A stretch of DNA of 64,000 nucleotides from Diogma glabrata (taxonomy: Eukaryota; Arthropoda; Insecta; Diptera; Cylindrotomidae): NCBI GenBank assembly GCA_963693315.1, contig OY856188.1, positions 201,025,686-201,089,685 on the forward strand. The letters run 5' to 3'. The translations under genes and the position numbers were made by a program. Below the pieces are notes generated by a model. It was not told where the DNA came from. It was given only the letters and a program-made list of their open reading frames with translations, and ran no database searches. Positions 52,631 to 63,251 of this stretch are shown here, piece after piece; the first letter of the stretch is position 1, and every line of letters starts with the position of its first letter.

Positions 52631-52892
52631 ATTATTCTTCAAAATTCAAATTAAATATTATATGTAATGTAACGTTTTGTAATTTAACTTGAATCTATGT
52701 TTAAATAATAAATATCCATACGCAAACAAACAACATTGTGTATTTTGATTTTTGGTGATTTAATTGCTCATCACCAATCACTATGTTATATTTTTAATAT
52801 ATAGAAAACGGAAAATGAATTTATACCAAAATGTACATCAAAACTGTTTCTATTTTTCGTAATTAACAAAATAAATAGTTTTGTCAATATTA

Positions 52893-54440
52893 CTTCGGTC
52901 TGAAAGACCTAAGTATTACATTCATGAGCTAAAAGTGAAATTCTTACTCCCACTTTTTTGGCATTTCCCAAAGTTTTAGGACCTACTGATTCTAAAAAAC
53001 GCAAAAAAAATCTATGTCTGTCTGCCGGCCGGCCGTTACAACCGACGAAATCTAGAAAACGGCTGAAGGGATTTGAAAAATTTTAAAAATCGGTACACTC
53101 AATGGTAAGAGCCGAAAGGACGATGTGTTCGATAACTGTACCGGAAGCGTGTCAAAAGAATCATCAAGTGTGACAAAACAAAGAAATATGCATATTTTTT
53201 GCTTAAAACGTTCATTTTAAGTGATAATGAGAAGGAACAAAGAATGTGGATTGGTATGTGAGATTAAAAACTAGATTATTGCATTATAAGTTTGTCAAAA
53301 AAATGTTGTCAAGTGTGTCAAAAGAAAGATTTTTATTTATTTTTTTACCAAATTTTTTGGAACAAAATAAAATTAATTATTTGTATGACATGAAATTTTA
53401 TTATTATTTTGGATTAAAAGTTTGTCAAAAAAGTGTTGTCAAGTGTGTCAAAAGAAAGATTTTTATTTATTTTAACCCAATTTTGGAAAAAAATAAAATT
53501 AATAATTTGAATGACATGAAATTTTATTATTATTATTGAGCATTATGGCACTATAAGTTTGTCAAAAAAATGTTGTCAAGTGTGTCAAAAGAAAGATTTT
53601 TATTTATATTTGTACCCAATTTTTTGGAAAAAAACAAAACTAATTATTTGTATGACATGAAATTTTATTATTATTATTGAGAATTATGGCGTTATAAGTT
53701 AGTCAAAAAAATGTTTTCAAGTGTGTCAAAAGAAAGATTTTTATTTATTTTTTTACCCAATTTTTTGGAAAAAAATAAAATTAATTATTTGTATGACATG
53801 AAATTTTATTATTATTGAGAATTATGGCATTATAAATTTGTCAAAAAAATGTTGTCAAGTGTGTCAAAAGAGAGATTTTTATTTATTTTTTTACCCAATT
53901 AATTGGAAAAATAAACTTAATTATTTGTACGACATGAAATTTTATTATTATTTTTGAGAACTATAAGTTAGTCAAAAAAATAAGTGTTGTCAAGTGTGTC
54001 AAAAGAATAATTTTCATTTATTTTTTTAGAAAAAAATAAAATTAGTTGTTTGTATGAAATGAAATGTATAATTAATGAACATGAAATTATTATTATTGAG
54101 AATTTTATTGCACTATAAGTTTGTCAAAAAAATATTGTCATGTGTGTCAAAAAAATGATTTCATTTATTTTTTTAGATAATTTTTTGGAAAAAAAAATTT
54201 TGCTGTTTGTTTACGTAAATATAATTGAACATGGACATTTTTGAATTTGTTATAGTTTTTGAAATATTTTTGGAATTCTGAAAAAGTTTCAATTTTTGAT
54301 TTTGTAAGAATTTTTGGAATATGTTTAGAATTTTGAAAAGTTTTAAATTTTTGATTTTATTATAATTTTCATAATTTTGGAAAAAGTTTCAATTTTTAAA
54401 TTTTTAAGAATTTTTGGAATATTATTCGAATTTAGAAAAA
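52893..54440 (+). repeat. Minisatellite-bearing repeat, copy 5
   Basis: It starts acttcggtctgaaagaccta as at 28664. It has ctgccggccggccg, then about seven units of about 130 bp with ttgtcaaaaaaatgttgtca and agtgtgtcaaaagaaagatt (53290-54150), then the short AT-rich units. It ends at gaatttagaa followed by a poly-A of about 17. The same break point occurs at 33430 and near 31310, hinting at a hot spot or an older common structure. No ORF worth calling: a 97-codon frame at 53246 only reads through the repeats. Confidence 0.82.
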
Positions 54441-54658
54441 AAAAAAAAAAAGGCAGTGCCGACACGAAAGGACTGCCGACAGAAGTGAAAACTTAAATCT
54501 GTGAAATAGCTGTGTTTTTTTTGTCTGTCTTCCAATTATTGTAGCATTGCAAATTAAAATTTCAGAATGTTTAAATTAAAATCATTAAAATTATTCTGGG
54601 TTTCACATCTATCAGCATTCCAAGCAACTATTATATACATTTTTATATCTTTTATAAC

Positions 54659-54692
<34 letters not shown>

Positions 54693-55380
54693 TAAAGTGT
54701 TTGTCTGTCTGCGTGCGCTCTCCAGGGAAATCTGTAGCACACAGGAGTCTGAACTTTTGCCAGGAGAAGGCCATTAACAGGTACTAATGCACCTCGGTGC
54801 CGAAATTTAAAAATTTAATTTATTTTTTTGAATTAATAATTTTAATTTTCCTAATGGTTGAATATATGCCTAAATGTATATTATATTTTATACTTAAATT
54901 ATTCAACTTTCACTCAGTTATCTTTGATCGATTTTTTTTTTCCGCAAAACAGAATTACCATTCAAATGGAAAATTAAAGTTAACAAACAAATTCATTTGG
55001 ATGAAAATTATATACATTTATATATTTATTATATACATACAATTATATGCATCCAACACATTACGTTGCAAATAATATTTCTAATTTACAACACTCGTGT
55101 TCTTGGTTTGGTGAGTATACATATGTAATACATATTTTATTTGCTTTATATATATATATGTTATACATTTTCAAAATATAGAAAATGGGCGTTTCTTTTC
55201 CTCTTTTTAGAACAATGATGCAGCAAGTTTTTGCAATGGAACCGTTGAATTGAAGAATAGGATTATGAACAATAATATCCAAGCTACAGGTTGAACGTGT
55301 TTTACTTATTAAGAAAAATAAGCGTCCCCATTAATTTCAAAAACAAACAAGCTATGTAGGTTATTACCTTCAAAAGGTAA
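54441..55380. other. Intergenic AT-rich with microsatellite
   Basis: It contains a short GC-richer block (ggcagtgccgacacgaaagg, then actgccgacag) at 54453-54480 and an (AAT)n microsatellite at 54659-54692. A second less AT-rich block lies near 54700-54790. No gene was recognised. Confidence 0.45.
54659..54692. repeat. (AAT)n microsatellite
   Basis: About eleven perfect AAT/ATA units in a row. Confidence 0.92.
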
Positions 55381-56292
55381 AATGCACGAACGAATTAAAC
55401 CTGCCCGGAGAGACGCTGCCATAAACGTGAACAAAGACCTGAATAAAGTCGCCGACTGGGGTGACCAAAACCTTGTCAATTTCAACTCCACCAAAACACA
55501 GCTGTTGATTGTTTCCAGATTAAAGACCGAGTTCCCCAAAGATATTTTATTTAGTATGTGTGATGAACCAATAGGTGAATGTAAAAACATTCGTTTATTG
55601 GGTGTCACAGTTTCAAATGACCTACTCTGGAACGATCATGTAATGGCGATGGCAAAAAGCGCGTCTAAAAAACTCGGCCTCTTAAATAGATGCAAAAAAT
55701 GTTTCACTCCATACCAATTTCTCTATGTTTATAAGTCCTATATTCGTCCCTGTATGGAGTACTGCTGTCAAGTTTGGGGTGCTGCCTCTGTTTCCATCTT
55801 GGCCCTCTTGGACTCTGTTCAAAAGCGAGCTATACGAATTGTAGGTGATCGAACTTTGACATCAAAACTTGATTCCCTGCAACATCGTCGCACTGTTGCT
55901 GACCTCGTTGTTTTTTACAAATATCGTCATCAGCAGTGCTCAGATGAAATCAGCGGCATCATGCCTCAAACTTATTCTTACTCCCGTTTCACTCGGCAAT
56001 CGGCTGCCGCAACCAGTGAAACGGTAAAGATCCCGCGCTGTCATACTGGCAGATCGCAGAGAGACTTCTTTGTCCGAACTGCGTACAAATGGAATAGTTT
56101 GCCGGAACACTTAGTCTCAGGTGGCTTCAACCCACAGATGTTTAAAAAAAGCGTTAATCTACACCTTAGAACGCCAGTTGTTGTGGGACCCAGGTCTAGA
56201 CCTGGGTCTTAAAAGGTATTTATGTGTTGTTGTGACACATATTCTAAACCCTATTACACAACACATTTTATTAAAAAAAAAAAAAAAAAAAT
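55381..56292 (+). mobile_element. 5'-truncated LINE with open C-terminal RT region
   Basis: The copy starts within the RT and runs to poly-A at 56270-56292. The coding part is intact (55382-56212). The 3' UTR block (aaaaggtatttatgtgttgt, then acacaacacattttatt) defines the family that also appears at 8090, 56395 and 60395. A small tail with gtagcaacgtacgccgggtc follows at 56338, resembling an RTE-type end. Confidence 0.85.
55382..56212 (+). pseudogene. LINE RT C-terminal domain, open frame (truncated gene)
   Basis: This open stretch of 276 residues has KVADWGDQNLVNFNSTKTQL (the RT region after motif C), NIRLLGVTVSNDLLWNDHVM (YLGV-type motif), AKSASKKLGLLNRCKKCFTP, YKSYIRPCMEYCCQVWGAAS (IRPxxEY...W) and LDSVQKRAIRIV, then SQRDFFVRTAYKWNSLPEHL. 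This is the common C-terminal half of jockey/CR1-type LINEs. The absence of the palm and endonuclease shows 5' truncation. ATG at 55382 is internal to the original protein. It has no stop, so the insertion is young. Confidence 0.85.
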
Positions 56293-56394
56293 ATTATTCT
56301 GATTATTATTATTTTCTGCACACAAACTTTTTTATAGGCGTAGCAACGTACGCCGGGTCCTGCTAGTTTAAAATAATCAAAACATATCATAGAA

Positions 56395-56527
56395 AAATTT
56401 GCGTCTATCAGCACCTTAGAAAGCATGAATTGAATGAATGGACCTTGTTCTTAAAAGTTTTTTATGTGTTGTAGTGACATACCTTGTAATTTCTACTACC
56501 AAACACATTTTATTAAAAAAAAAAATA
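56395..56527 (+). mobile_element. LINE 3' end (short 5'-truncated copy)
   Basis: It is the same family as 8090-8222 (agcaccttagaaag, tggaccttgttcttaaaag, tttttatgtgttgtagtgac, accaaacacattttattaaa) with poly-A at 56517. More diverged than the 55381 copy. Confidence 0.75.
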
Positions 56528-56574
56528 GCGTATCATCAAAGAATATTCCATAACTTAGAGTAAGGGATGGTATA

Positions 56575-56730
56575 GTTGATTGAAAATACTTCATCCGCTA
56601 GCACCCCTAAGATATCACTTTGGCTAATGAGATTGCACTGCTATTGCCAGTGGTATACGATATCACAAGATAACTCATATGCCAATAGCAGGGACTAAAG
56701 TACGCGTGGTTGTCACACCCATAGATCAAC
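56575..56730 (-). repeat. Dispersed repeat, inverted copy of 7579-7733
   Basis: Matching blocks in reverse complement include atccgctagcacccctaaga, ctgctattgccagtgg and atagcagggact. Both copies lie next to ends of the same LINE family. No coding potential. Confidence 0.7.
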
Positions 56731-57216
56731 AATTTTAAATTTTACAAATCTTCCTGCGGAAAGCTAAGTAAATTAATTGGTATTAATGCGCATTGTTGCC
56801 GTTTGTAAATCACTATCGGCTAAGTGTCACCATTTTTAACTATTTTATTTATCATGATTGCCATCCATATTTAATCATACATAAGCTATGCTTCTTTATA
56901 TAAAATTTATGCGATTTCCGTCTCGTAATTGTGAGCTTTAAATCATGTGAGCTATTGTGAGCTATTGTGATTGTGACATACAACTTCAAACCAACAATTT
57001 TGATATACAAATGTAATTGTTTCAGGTTATACTATCTTTCCTACGTTCAATATTTATTTAGCATGATGACTAGAATGCAAATTGCAAAAGACAGTAGCAA
57101 TATAACTTTAAAAAAGTGTATTATAGATCAATTTTTATTATTTTTATGAATTCATGAATAAAAAATAATAATTTTAATGGTATTTAATAAAAAGTAAAAA
57201 AAAACAATAAAAAAAG
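56731..57216. other. Intergenic: nothing convincing
   Basis: A short imperfect tandem gtgagctattgtgagctatt lies near 56950. No gene. Confidence 0.4.
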
Positions 57217-57290
57217 TGTACCAGTCCAGGAATTGAACTCACGATCTACAGAACATCAGTCGAGCTCGTTATCCACATCGCAATTTCAAA
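57217..57290 (-). other. tRNA-like sequence (possible SINE head)
   Basis: On the minus strand GCGATGTGGATAACGAGCTC (A-box-like), GACTGATGTTCTGTAG (anticodon-arm-like) and GATCGTGAGTTCAATTCCTG (B-box-like GTTCAATTCC) lie at tRNA spacing, ending GGACTGGTACAC. The acceptor pairing is poor. It is more likely a tRNA-derived SINE head or pseudo-tRNA than an active gene. Confidence 0.5.
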
Positions 57291-57424
57291 CGTTAATAAA
57301 TGATGGATGTGTTTCATATTTATAAATATTTTCCTGATTTAAAAATTGGTAATGCGAATATATAGATTTTAGTTCATATAAAATTTTGCAACGCGGCTAA
57401 AGAAGTTTTCACTTCAAAAATAGA

Positions 57425-58790
57425 ATTTTATATATATTTTTAAAATTTTGAAAAAAGTTTCAATTTTTGATTTTGTAAGAATTTTTGGAATATTTTTAGA
57501 ATTTTGCAAATTTTTTAATTTTTGATTTTATTATAATTTTTATAATTTTGGAAAAAATTACAATTTTTGATTTTGTTATAATTTATGCAATATTTTTGGA
57601 GTTTTTGAAAAAAGTTTTATTCATTGATTTTGTAATAATTTTTGAAATATTTTTAGAATTTTGTTTGAAAAAAGTTTGAATTTTTGATTTAATTTAATTT
57701 TTACAATATTTTTGGAATTGTGAAAGAAATGTGGATTTGTGATTTTGAAATATTTTCTCGAAACGCTAAATGGAGAGGTTTTTGAGTAGTTTCTTAGATT
57801 ATAAAATATACAGGATAAGTAATATTTGTGTACATACACTATAAAACTATAAAAAAAATTGAAGCCATTTTTTAAATTCAAATTTTGCATTGAAAATAAT
57901 TTCCACAAAAGAAAAGGCTCCTGTAAAAATAAATACAAAAATACAGGGTCCTATGCAGCATTTTTATCTCTTTCCATTTATAGAAAGAAAATATATTATT
58001 ATTCTTCTATTGCCAGAAAGAAGTAACTGCCAAATAATATATATTTCATTTTAATTTCATTTTAAATTAAAACAAAACCTGAAACAGTAAACCATATAAA
58101 CAATATCCATTTCATTTTAAATTTAGTTTAAATGAAAACAAAGCCAAGCGTACATGATAAAATTTAGTTAGGATCAAATTTTCAGTTTTAATATCAGTTT
58201 TATTTAATATCAGTTTTTATATCAGTTTTATTTAAACCGAAATACTTTTGGTAAACATAAAATAAAATTGAATAAGGTTGGTCATTCTCCAATCGGTAAA
58301 AATGTTAAATACAAAATTTCTACATAAGTCTGTTATTTTGTAAGCATATTTGGTCAAGCAAGGGAAAACCTCGATGATATTTAAATTTTTAGGCTACTGT
58401 GTTTTTTCAGTGCAAATAACGTTAAAATCGCACACTACTTTATGTAAGTAAAAATAACTTCAACTTAAAAAGATATTACTTATCCTGTGTATTTTATAAT
58501 CTAAGAGTAGTTTGCTGATTGTAGAATCTTTTCACTAAATTATGTTAATTTATGATCTGATATAATTTTCCGACAACGTATTGATGTTTCGTGTTAGTTT
58601 TGTAATACATATCTAAACAGAGATAAAAAATACATGTACTTTAACAAAAAGTTATGTTTGGTATACATCGCTCACCAAAATTAAAAATCATGTCCTCATA
58701 AAAGTTGTTTGCCGAAAACTATATCAAAATCCTTAACCCAGACCGAAGTCTTGATATCTCAGAGCTTGAGATTTCAGCCCCTCCATATTT
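57425..58790 (+). repeat. 'ACTTCGGTCTG' element copy 6, interrupted
   Basis: Short AT-rich units (57425-57750), then aacgctaaatggagaggttt, an inserted TIR element at 57793-58505, then agtagtttgctgattgtaga, the 'aacgtattgatgtttcgtgt' block and the right end (ccttaacccagaccgaagtc, gagatttcagcccctcc) to about 58790. It lacks the left end and minisatellite. Confidence 0.8.
57793..58505. mobile_element. 713-bp TIR element with 8-bp target duplication
   Basis: The TIRs are about 34 bp (CTTAGATTATAAAATA, then ACAGGATAAGTAATAT, with one mismatch). It is flanked on both sides by agtagttt (57785-57792 and 58506-58513). Removing it restores the host repeat as ttttgagtagtttgctgatt, as seen near 37130 and 25940. 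An 8-bp duplication points to hAT-type (or P/Merlin-type) mobilisation. No transposase inside; MITE-like. Confidence 0.9.
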
Positions 58791-60040
58791 TAAATTTATC
58801 TGGGGATTTTGCCATTCTTTGCGATTCGTTTGGTTCTATTTCTTGTTTTGGACTACGTTTTCTTTTGCTTATACTTATTTGGCGGTCTAAAAGTATTATT
58901 TCCATCACCTATAGATATATACTTGTCTTATCATACCGTGTATACCCCTGATTTTCGAAAGCCCACCACACTCTTCGATATAATATGAAGTTAGTAAGTT
59001 TGGATGAAATTTACCATCCAGATTTGAATATCTATAATACAAAACTCATGCACGAATTGCACATGATTATTTACATTAATTAAATAAGCTAATCGACTGA
59101 TACGCCTTAAACTCGCTGTGATGAACAGTTGATATAATTTTTATAATGCTTTTGATATGTTTAATAACTTTTCATAATTGATGCAGTATTTATTATCATT
59201 AAATTTTACGTTGTCTGGCCTTATATAACATGGTTTTTCTATACCACACATATTTTTATTATTAATGAATACACACAGATCTTTCGCCAGAAATTTCTGT
59301 AGGTAGTCGAAATTTGAAAATAATTTTGACAGACCTGTAATTACTGTGCTGTGGTGAAATTGATTAACACCACCTTTACAAATTTACTAGACGCGTCAAC
59401 AATAATTATGAACTCTTTCCAAAATGGAAAAAATCAATGTGTATTCTTTCGAAAGGATAACTATAAAGTAGTTGATCAACGTGTATGATACCATTTCCTT
59501 GATTCATATTTCTATTTTACTGACATATTAAACCTGATTTTACGAAACACTCTTCATTTTTATATAAGACATGACCTATTTGATAGTGCAACCTCGTCCC
59601 CAAAGGCGGATGCCAGGTCGCAGACTACAGATTTTTCTTTTTAGTTTTGAGCAAGACTCCGCTCGACCGACTTCGCTCAGTCTGTATTGGCCGTGGATTT
59701 GGCTTGACAAACTAGATATTTCTAGAAATGAGCGGTTAATCTGTTAATGCCCTTACTCGACAAAAAATATTGCGACACTGATGTATAGGCTAACTTTGCC
59801 ATAGCTCTGAAAACAAAATGTTCTGGATATATAGTGAGCTAATGCCCATCAAATACTTCAATTGATAGCTAACCGATGTTATAGATTTCGCGTAGTTCTA
59901 ATTATTCAACCATTAAAGAAAGCTGCGTAGTAGCACAACAGACATAAATTCGGTTGTACGAATAGAAAGAGTAAAAAAATGTTTACCGGAAGTAACAAAC
60001 CGGAAGTTGGTATGCAGAATTGTTACAAAAAATACTCTAA
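58791..60040. other. Intergenic: no gene seen
   Basis: AT-rich. Near 59640-59690 a less AT-rich block (gcaagactccgctcgaccga, cttcgctcagtctg) resembles the hairpin tips seen elsewhere, but no long arms were traced. A block gatttcgcgtagttctaatt near 59888 matches a similar one near 25150. At 59979 begins a repeat shared with 61069. Confidence 0.45.
59979..60040. repeat. Dispersed repeat with doubled ACCGGAAGT motif
   Basis: accggaagtaacaaaccgga, then agttggtatgcagaat, recurs at 61069-61130 with changes and on the opposite strand at about 19932-19955. It is probably part of an old element. Confidence 0.6.
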
Positions 60041-60080
60041 GCATATATACCTGGCCCCCTGGCCCCCTGTGTATATATGC
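60041..60080. repeat. Perfect 10-bp stem with GC-rich 20-base loop
   Basis: GCATATATAC and GTATATATGC are exact reverse complements flanking a loop made of two ctggccccct-type direct repeats. Confidence 0.8.
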
Positions 60081-60394
60081 GTATCCACAGTTCATGGTAG
60101 ATTCCCATTTTAAAGCCCATTCGAAAAGTTTTTTTTGGTGTATCAATAATATCTCTGCTCCCCATACTATAACGGTATGCAACACGCTTCAGTGTACCAC
60201 CAATCCCATCGCAAGGTCCCTTTCCATGGCTGGTAGCATAAAAATGCCATTCTGCATCAACCTCAAAGTCTTTTTTATGGTGGCATAAGTTAATTAGGTT
60301 ATGTTTATTTTTGTATTGAGAAGGTGCACCGTCGGTGTTATAAATTATTTAATTCTACATTATTAATTATTTATTTAATTACTTAATACGAAAA

Positions 60395-60675
60395 TCGACA
60401 ATCGGCTACCGCAACCAGTCAAACGGTCGAGATCCCACGCTGTCATACTGGCAGATCGCAGAGGGACTTCTTTGTCCGAACTGCATACAAATGGAATAGT
60501 TTGCCGGAATCCTTAGTCTCAGGTGACTTCAACCCGCAGAGGTTTAAAAAAAGCGTTCATCATGACCTTAGAACGCCAGATGTTACTAGACCTAGGTCTT
60601 AAAAGGTATTTATGTGTTGTTGTGACACATATTGTAAACCCTATAACACAACACATTTTATTCAAAAAAAAATTT
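60395..60675 (+). mobile_element. LINE 3' end, longer 5'-truncated copy
   Basis: It matches the 55960-56290 part of the LINE at 55381 (tcggctaccgcaaccagt, cacgctgtcatactggcaga, gacttctttgtccgaactgc, ccttagtctcaggtgacttc) and the 3' UTR to a short poly-A. It encodes the end of the RT C-terminal region but its frame breaks near 60560. Confidence 0.85.
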
Positions 60676-61059
60676 AATTATTTAATTCTAATATTAGAAT
60701 TTATATGCGTTCTGATGAATTCAATAAGTTTTGTAATGAAAAGCCAGGGGGGACCCCACCACTTTATTGTGTAAGGCATATTGCTAAAAAACTAGTCAGC
60801 TCTTTGCTATACATATTTGTATTTTTTTTAAAGCATTATCAAAATTAATTCACGAACGAATGTTGTATGCTCTCAACAAACATTAAAAACAGTGATAAAA
60901 GCACATGTTGTATGGTGGACCAACCAACGATATGTCGAATGTATATTGTATACTCCAAAAACTAATGAAATCTTTTTCATCTTGATTGAAACCTTTTACA
61001 AACGTTTCATTCAAATCGATTTGAAACTGTAGGTTACAGTAGAGATAAAAAATTCAACA
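60676..61059. other. Intergenic: nothing seen
   Basis: AT-rich apart from a ggggggacccc run near 60748. No gene or repeat assigned. Confidence 0.4.
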
Positions 61060-61375
61060 AAAACTTTTTAACCGGAAGTGAAAAACCGGAAGTTTGTATG
61101 CAAAACTATTGGAAACAGTACTAAAACCTTATATAACAAGTGTCAATAAGATTGAAAGCCAGGATTTGAAGTTGTTCCAGATTCAAACTTAAAGGTGTTC
61201 GTCAGACCCTCCCCCATTCCCATCCCGGCGAGTTGTCCAATTTTGAAATGAATCCAAATCTTTCATTTTCCAGTAAACTTGGATCATATAACACATTTTC
61301 ATCATCACCCCCCATTCACGAAACCGCCCAGCCCACCCACAGACATACCGACATTTTTTTGGCTATTTAAATAGA
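61060..61375 (+). repeat. Non-LTR-like 3' tail repeat
   Basis: Order: accggaagtgaaaaaccgga, tgcaaaactattggaaacag, ataacaagtgtcaataagat, C-rich stretches (accctcccccattcccatcc, cacccacagacataccgaca) and tttttggctatttaaataga. A C-rich stretch, 'cacagacataccgacat' and a TATTTAAATA tail recall the 3' ends of RTE-type or similar non-LTR elements. Inference only. Confidence 0.45.
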
Positions 61376-62099
61376 GGATGGACCAAAACAAATGATAAAA
61401 TAAAATTTATGGGGTATGTATGTTTTTTTCGAAAATTGTGGTGATGTAAACCTCGATACAGAAAACAATGAAAAACAAGTTTGAGACGAACTAACCAAAA
61501 AATTAACATTTTCAGGAATTCACTAAAACTGTGGGAATAGATGAGTTTTCCCTCAATTAAATAGAGAATTTATCAGATTTAATTCAAAAAGGATATAAAT
61601 GAGTTTCAGTTTTAATGTGATAACGAAATAAATTTGAGAATTTTTGACAACGTTTTTGCAATAAGTAGAAAAATGAAACATGGAAACCGTTAGAATTTAA
61701 TTTAATAACAATGTTTTGCAATATAGACAAAACTGAATCATAGGAATATGTGTAGAAATTAATTTGCTATCATAAGACAACGAAATTTACAAGTTTACCA
61801 TTGGCATTAGGAAACATGCGACGAAGTAGAGATAAAAAGTCTTTGACACAAAAGTATTTTTTCTCAAATTCCCTTCGTCACAAATCATGGGACGTCCCAC
61901 ACCCTGAGAACGTCTCAAGACGGGCATGGAAAGAAAATGAAATAGACTCGTTCAACGAACAAGGCTAAAATTTAGGATTGTAATTGTGCATATGCATTTA
62001 TAATAGCCTTCTGTGTTAGCATGATTTATTCTGCGAACAACGTGGCCTCGTGGAGCACCCACTAGGAGATAAAATTTTACATTTATCAATACTAGTATG
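61376..62099. other. Intergenic: nothing seen
   Basis: No gene, RNA or repeat was recognised. Confidence 0.4.
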
Positions 62100-62531
62100 T
62101 ACATTTTATTTATTTAACCTTTCTAATACCCGAAACAGTTTATCATAACAACCATTTTGTTGATATTTTCCTCCGACTAATATGTCATCAAGATATGATA
62201 CAACTCCTTTCATCCCTATTACTATCTGATCTATCACGAACGGAATATGGATGGCGCAGTTTTCAGTTCAAAAGGTAATCTTCGGTACCTAAATAAGTAT
62301 TTATATGTTTATTGTTAAAAGCTCTTTTAATCCTTCTGTAACTTTTGATACGCACTAGTCAATTCAATAACACAAAAATAAGTATAAATTACAAGCCCTG
62401 CAGATATGTCATCCATGCGGGGTCTTATTAAGTCTCCTTAATTATTGTTACCAAAAAGAAATGGAGATATTCGTATATGTGTGGATTTAACATATACGAA
62501 TATCTCCATTTCTTTTTGGTAACAATAATTA
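62100..62531 (-). pseudogene. Ty3/gypsy reverse transcriptase fragment
   Basis: Minus-strand pieces: PKRNGDIRIC (N-terminal RT motif, 'KKNGDIRxCVD'), IELTSAYQKL (motif A with Asp replaced), YRRLPFELKTAPSIFRS (motif B-like PFGLxxAPxxFQ), IDQIVIGMKGVVSYLDDILV (active site YLDD) and FRVLERL. Frame breaks separate them. The N-terminal motif is duplicated in inverted orientation, creating the palindrome at 62439-62531. Confidence 0.78.
62439..62531. repeat. Perfect 42-bp inverted repeat, 9-base loop
   Basis: The arms 62439-62480 and 62490-62531 are exact reverse complements (taattattgttaccaaaaag ... gatattcgtatatgt). Both arms code for the same RT motif (NGDIRIC) when read outward-in, so one is an inverted duplicate of a 42-bp gypsy segment. 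The loop gtggattta continues the motif as VDL on the + strand. Confidence 0.95.
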
Positions 62532-62559
62532 AAATTCTATAAAAGTTGAGCGACACTAT

Positions 62560-62660
62560 TCGCACCACACGGGTGTTGCAGGGGTGTCACACGGGTAGAA
62601 ATATGGGTGTAGCACGGGTAGTCATACAGGTGTGGCACGGTCAACCACGAGTGTTATCGG
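62560..62660. repeat. Degenerate G-rich short tandem repeat
   Basis: About four imperfect units built of 'cgggtgt.gca' and 'gggtagnnata' (acacgggtgttgcaggggtg, tcacacgggtagaaatatgg, gtgtagcacgggtagtcata, caggtgtggcacggtc). G-rich on the + strand, unlike the surroundings. A 69-codon open frame (62546-62755) reads through it and is probably accidental. Confidence 0.6.
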
Positions 62661-62731
62661 TAAAATGGCAAAATTTCTATTCGTATAACATATACATGGG
62701 AAATTATGTCATACGGTCAAAATTGCATACT

Positions 62732-63251
62732 GGGGCACTATTCCCGAACACATAAATGCCATCACACTATTGTAAAATCACACAATATTGTGAATTTCGT
62801 ATTATGAAACACCAATTTGGTGAAAATTCAACACAATATTGTGAATCTAATAAGAACAATATAGTTACTGTCAAAATCACAATTTTGCTATATGTTTTGG
62901 GTATTGACTTTTTTATACAAATTTCCTTGATTGGCGTATAAATTAATTTATAACGCAAAATTAAGTCTTTAATAATATTAAATAATCATATTTTTATATA
63001 AATATCATTAAAACTTATTTATTTATTAAATATATTTTTATTTTATTTTGCATGTTTTAAGATTAAAAAAGTTAGTTGTCAAAAGTACGAATCTAGTACC
63101 AAAAATCTGTTATAATTTTGTAACAATTTGTTATAATTTGTTTGACACAAATATGAGTTACAGAATACCATTTTTAAACAAAGTTGTAAAGCATTTTGGT
63201 GAAATTGACAATATTGTCGATTGACAAATATGTGTTCGGGAATAGGGCCCC
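62732..63251. mobile_element. 520-bp TIR element inside a tandem array
   Basis: The ends GGGGCACTATTCCCGAACAC and, inverted, GGGGCCCTATTCCCGAACAC differ by one base. Inner palindromes cacaatattgtg occur twice near the left end and gacaatattgtc near the right. Its insertion splits a unit of the tandem array (aaattgcatact before; tgattactttttgtaatacg after, compare aaattacgtactgattcctt at 63600). No target duplication longer than two bases. No ORF. Confidence 0.85.

Larger units (their letters stand above)
49600..52720 (+). mobile_element. Jockey-like LINE copy B, nearly full coding length but broken
   Basis: Endonuclease at the left (49653-50426), then linker, RT (about 50840-52010) and C-terminal domain to about 52630, followed by about 90 bp of AT-rich 3' end with AATAAA-like ataataaata. 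The frame is broken several times. No ORF1 was seen upstream, and no target duplication or poly-A. It is the same family as the LINE at 10265-13945. It lies about 1 kb beyond the tentative receptor end. Confidence 0.85.

Noticed and set aside
53246..53539. 97-codon frame in the minisatellite-bearing repeat
   Set aside because: It only reads through repeat units, and corresponding frames in other copies are broken; not a gene.
55309..55608. 99-codon minus-strand frame
   Set aside because: Antisense shadow of the LINE RT region on the + strand.
60007..60288. 93-codon plus-strand and overlapping minus-strand frame near 60 kb
   Set aside because: Two overlapping frames without motifs, crossing a hairpin and a repeat; no support for coding.
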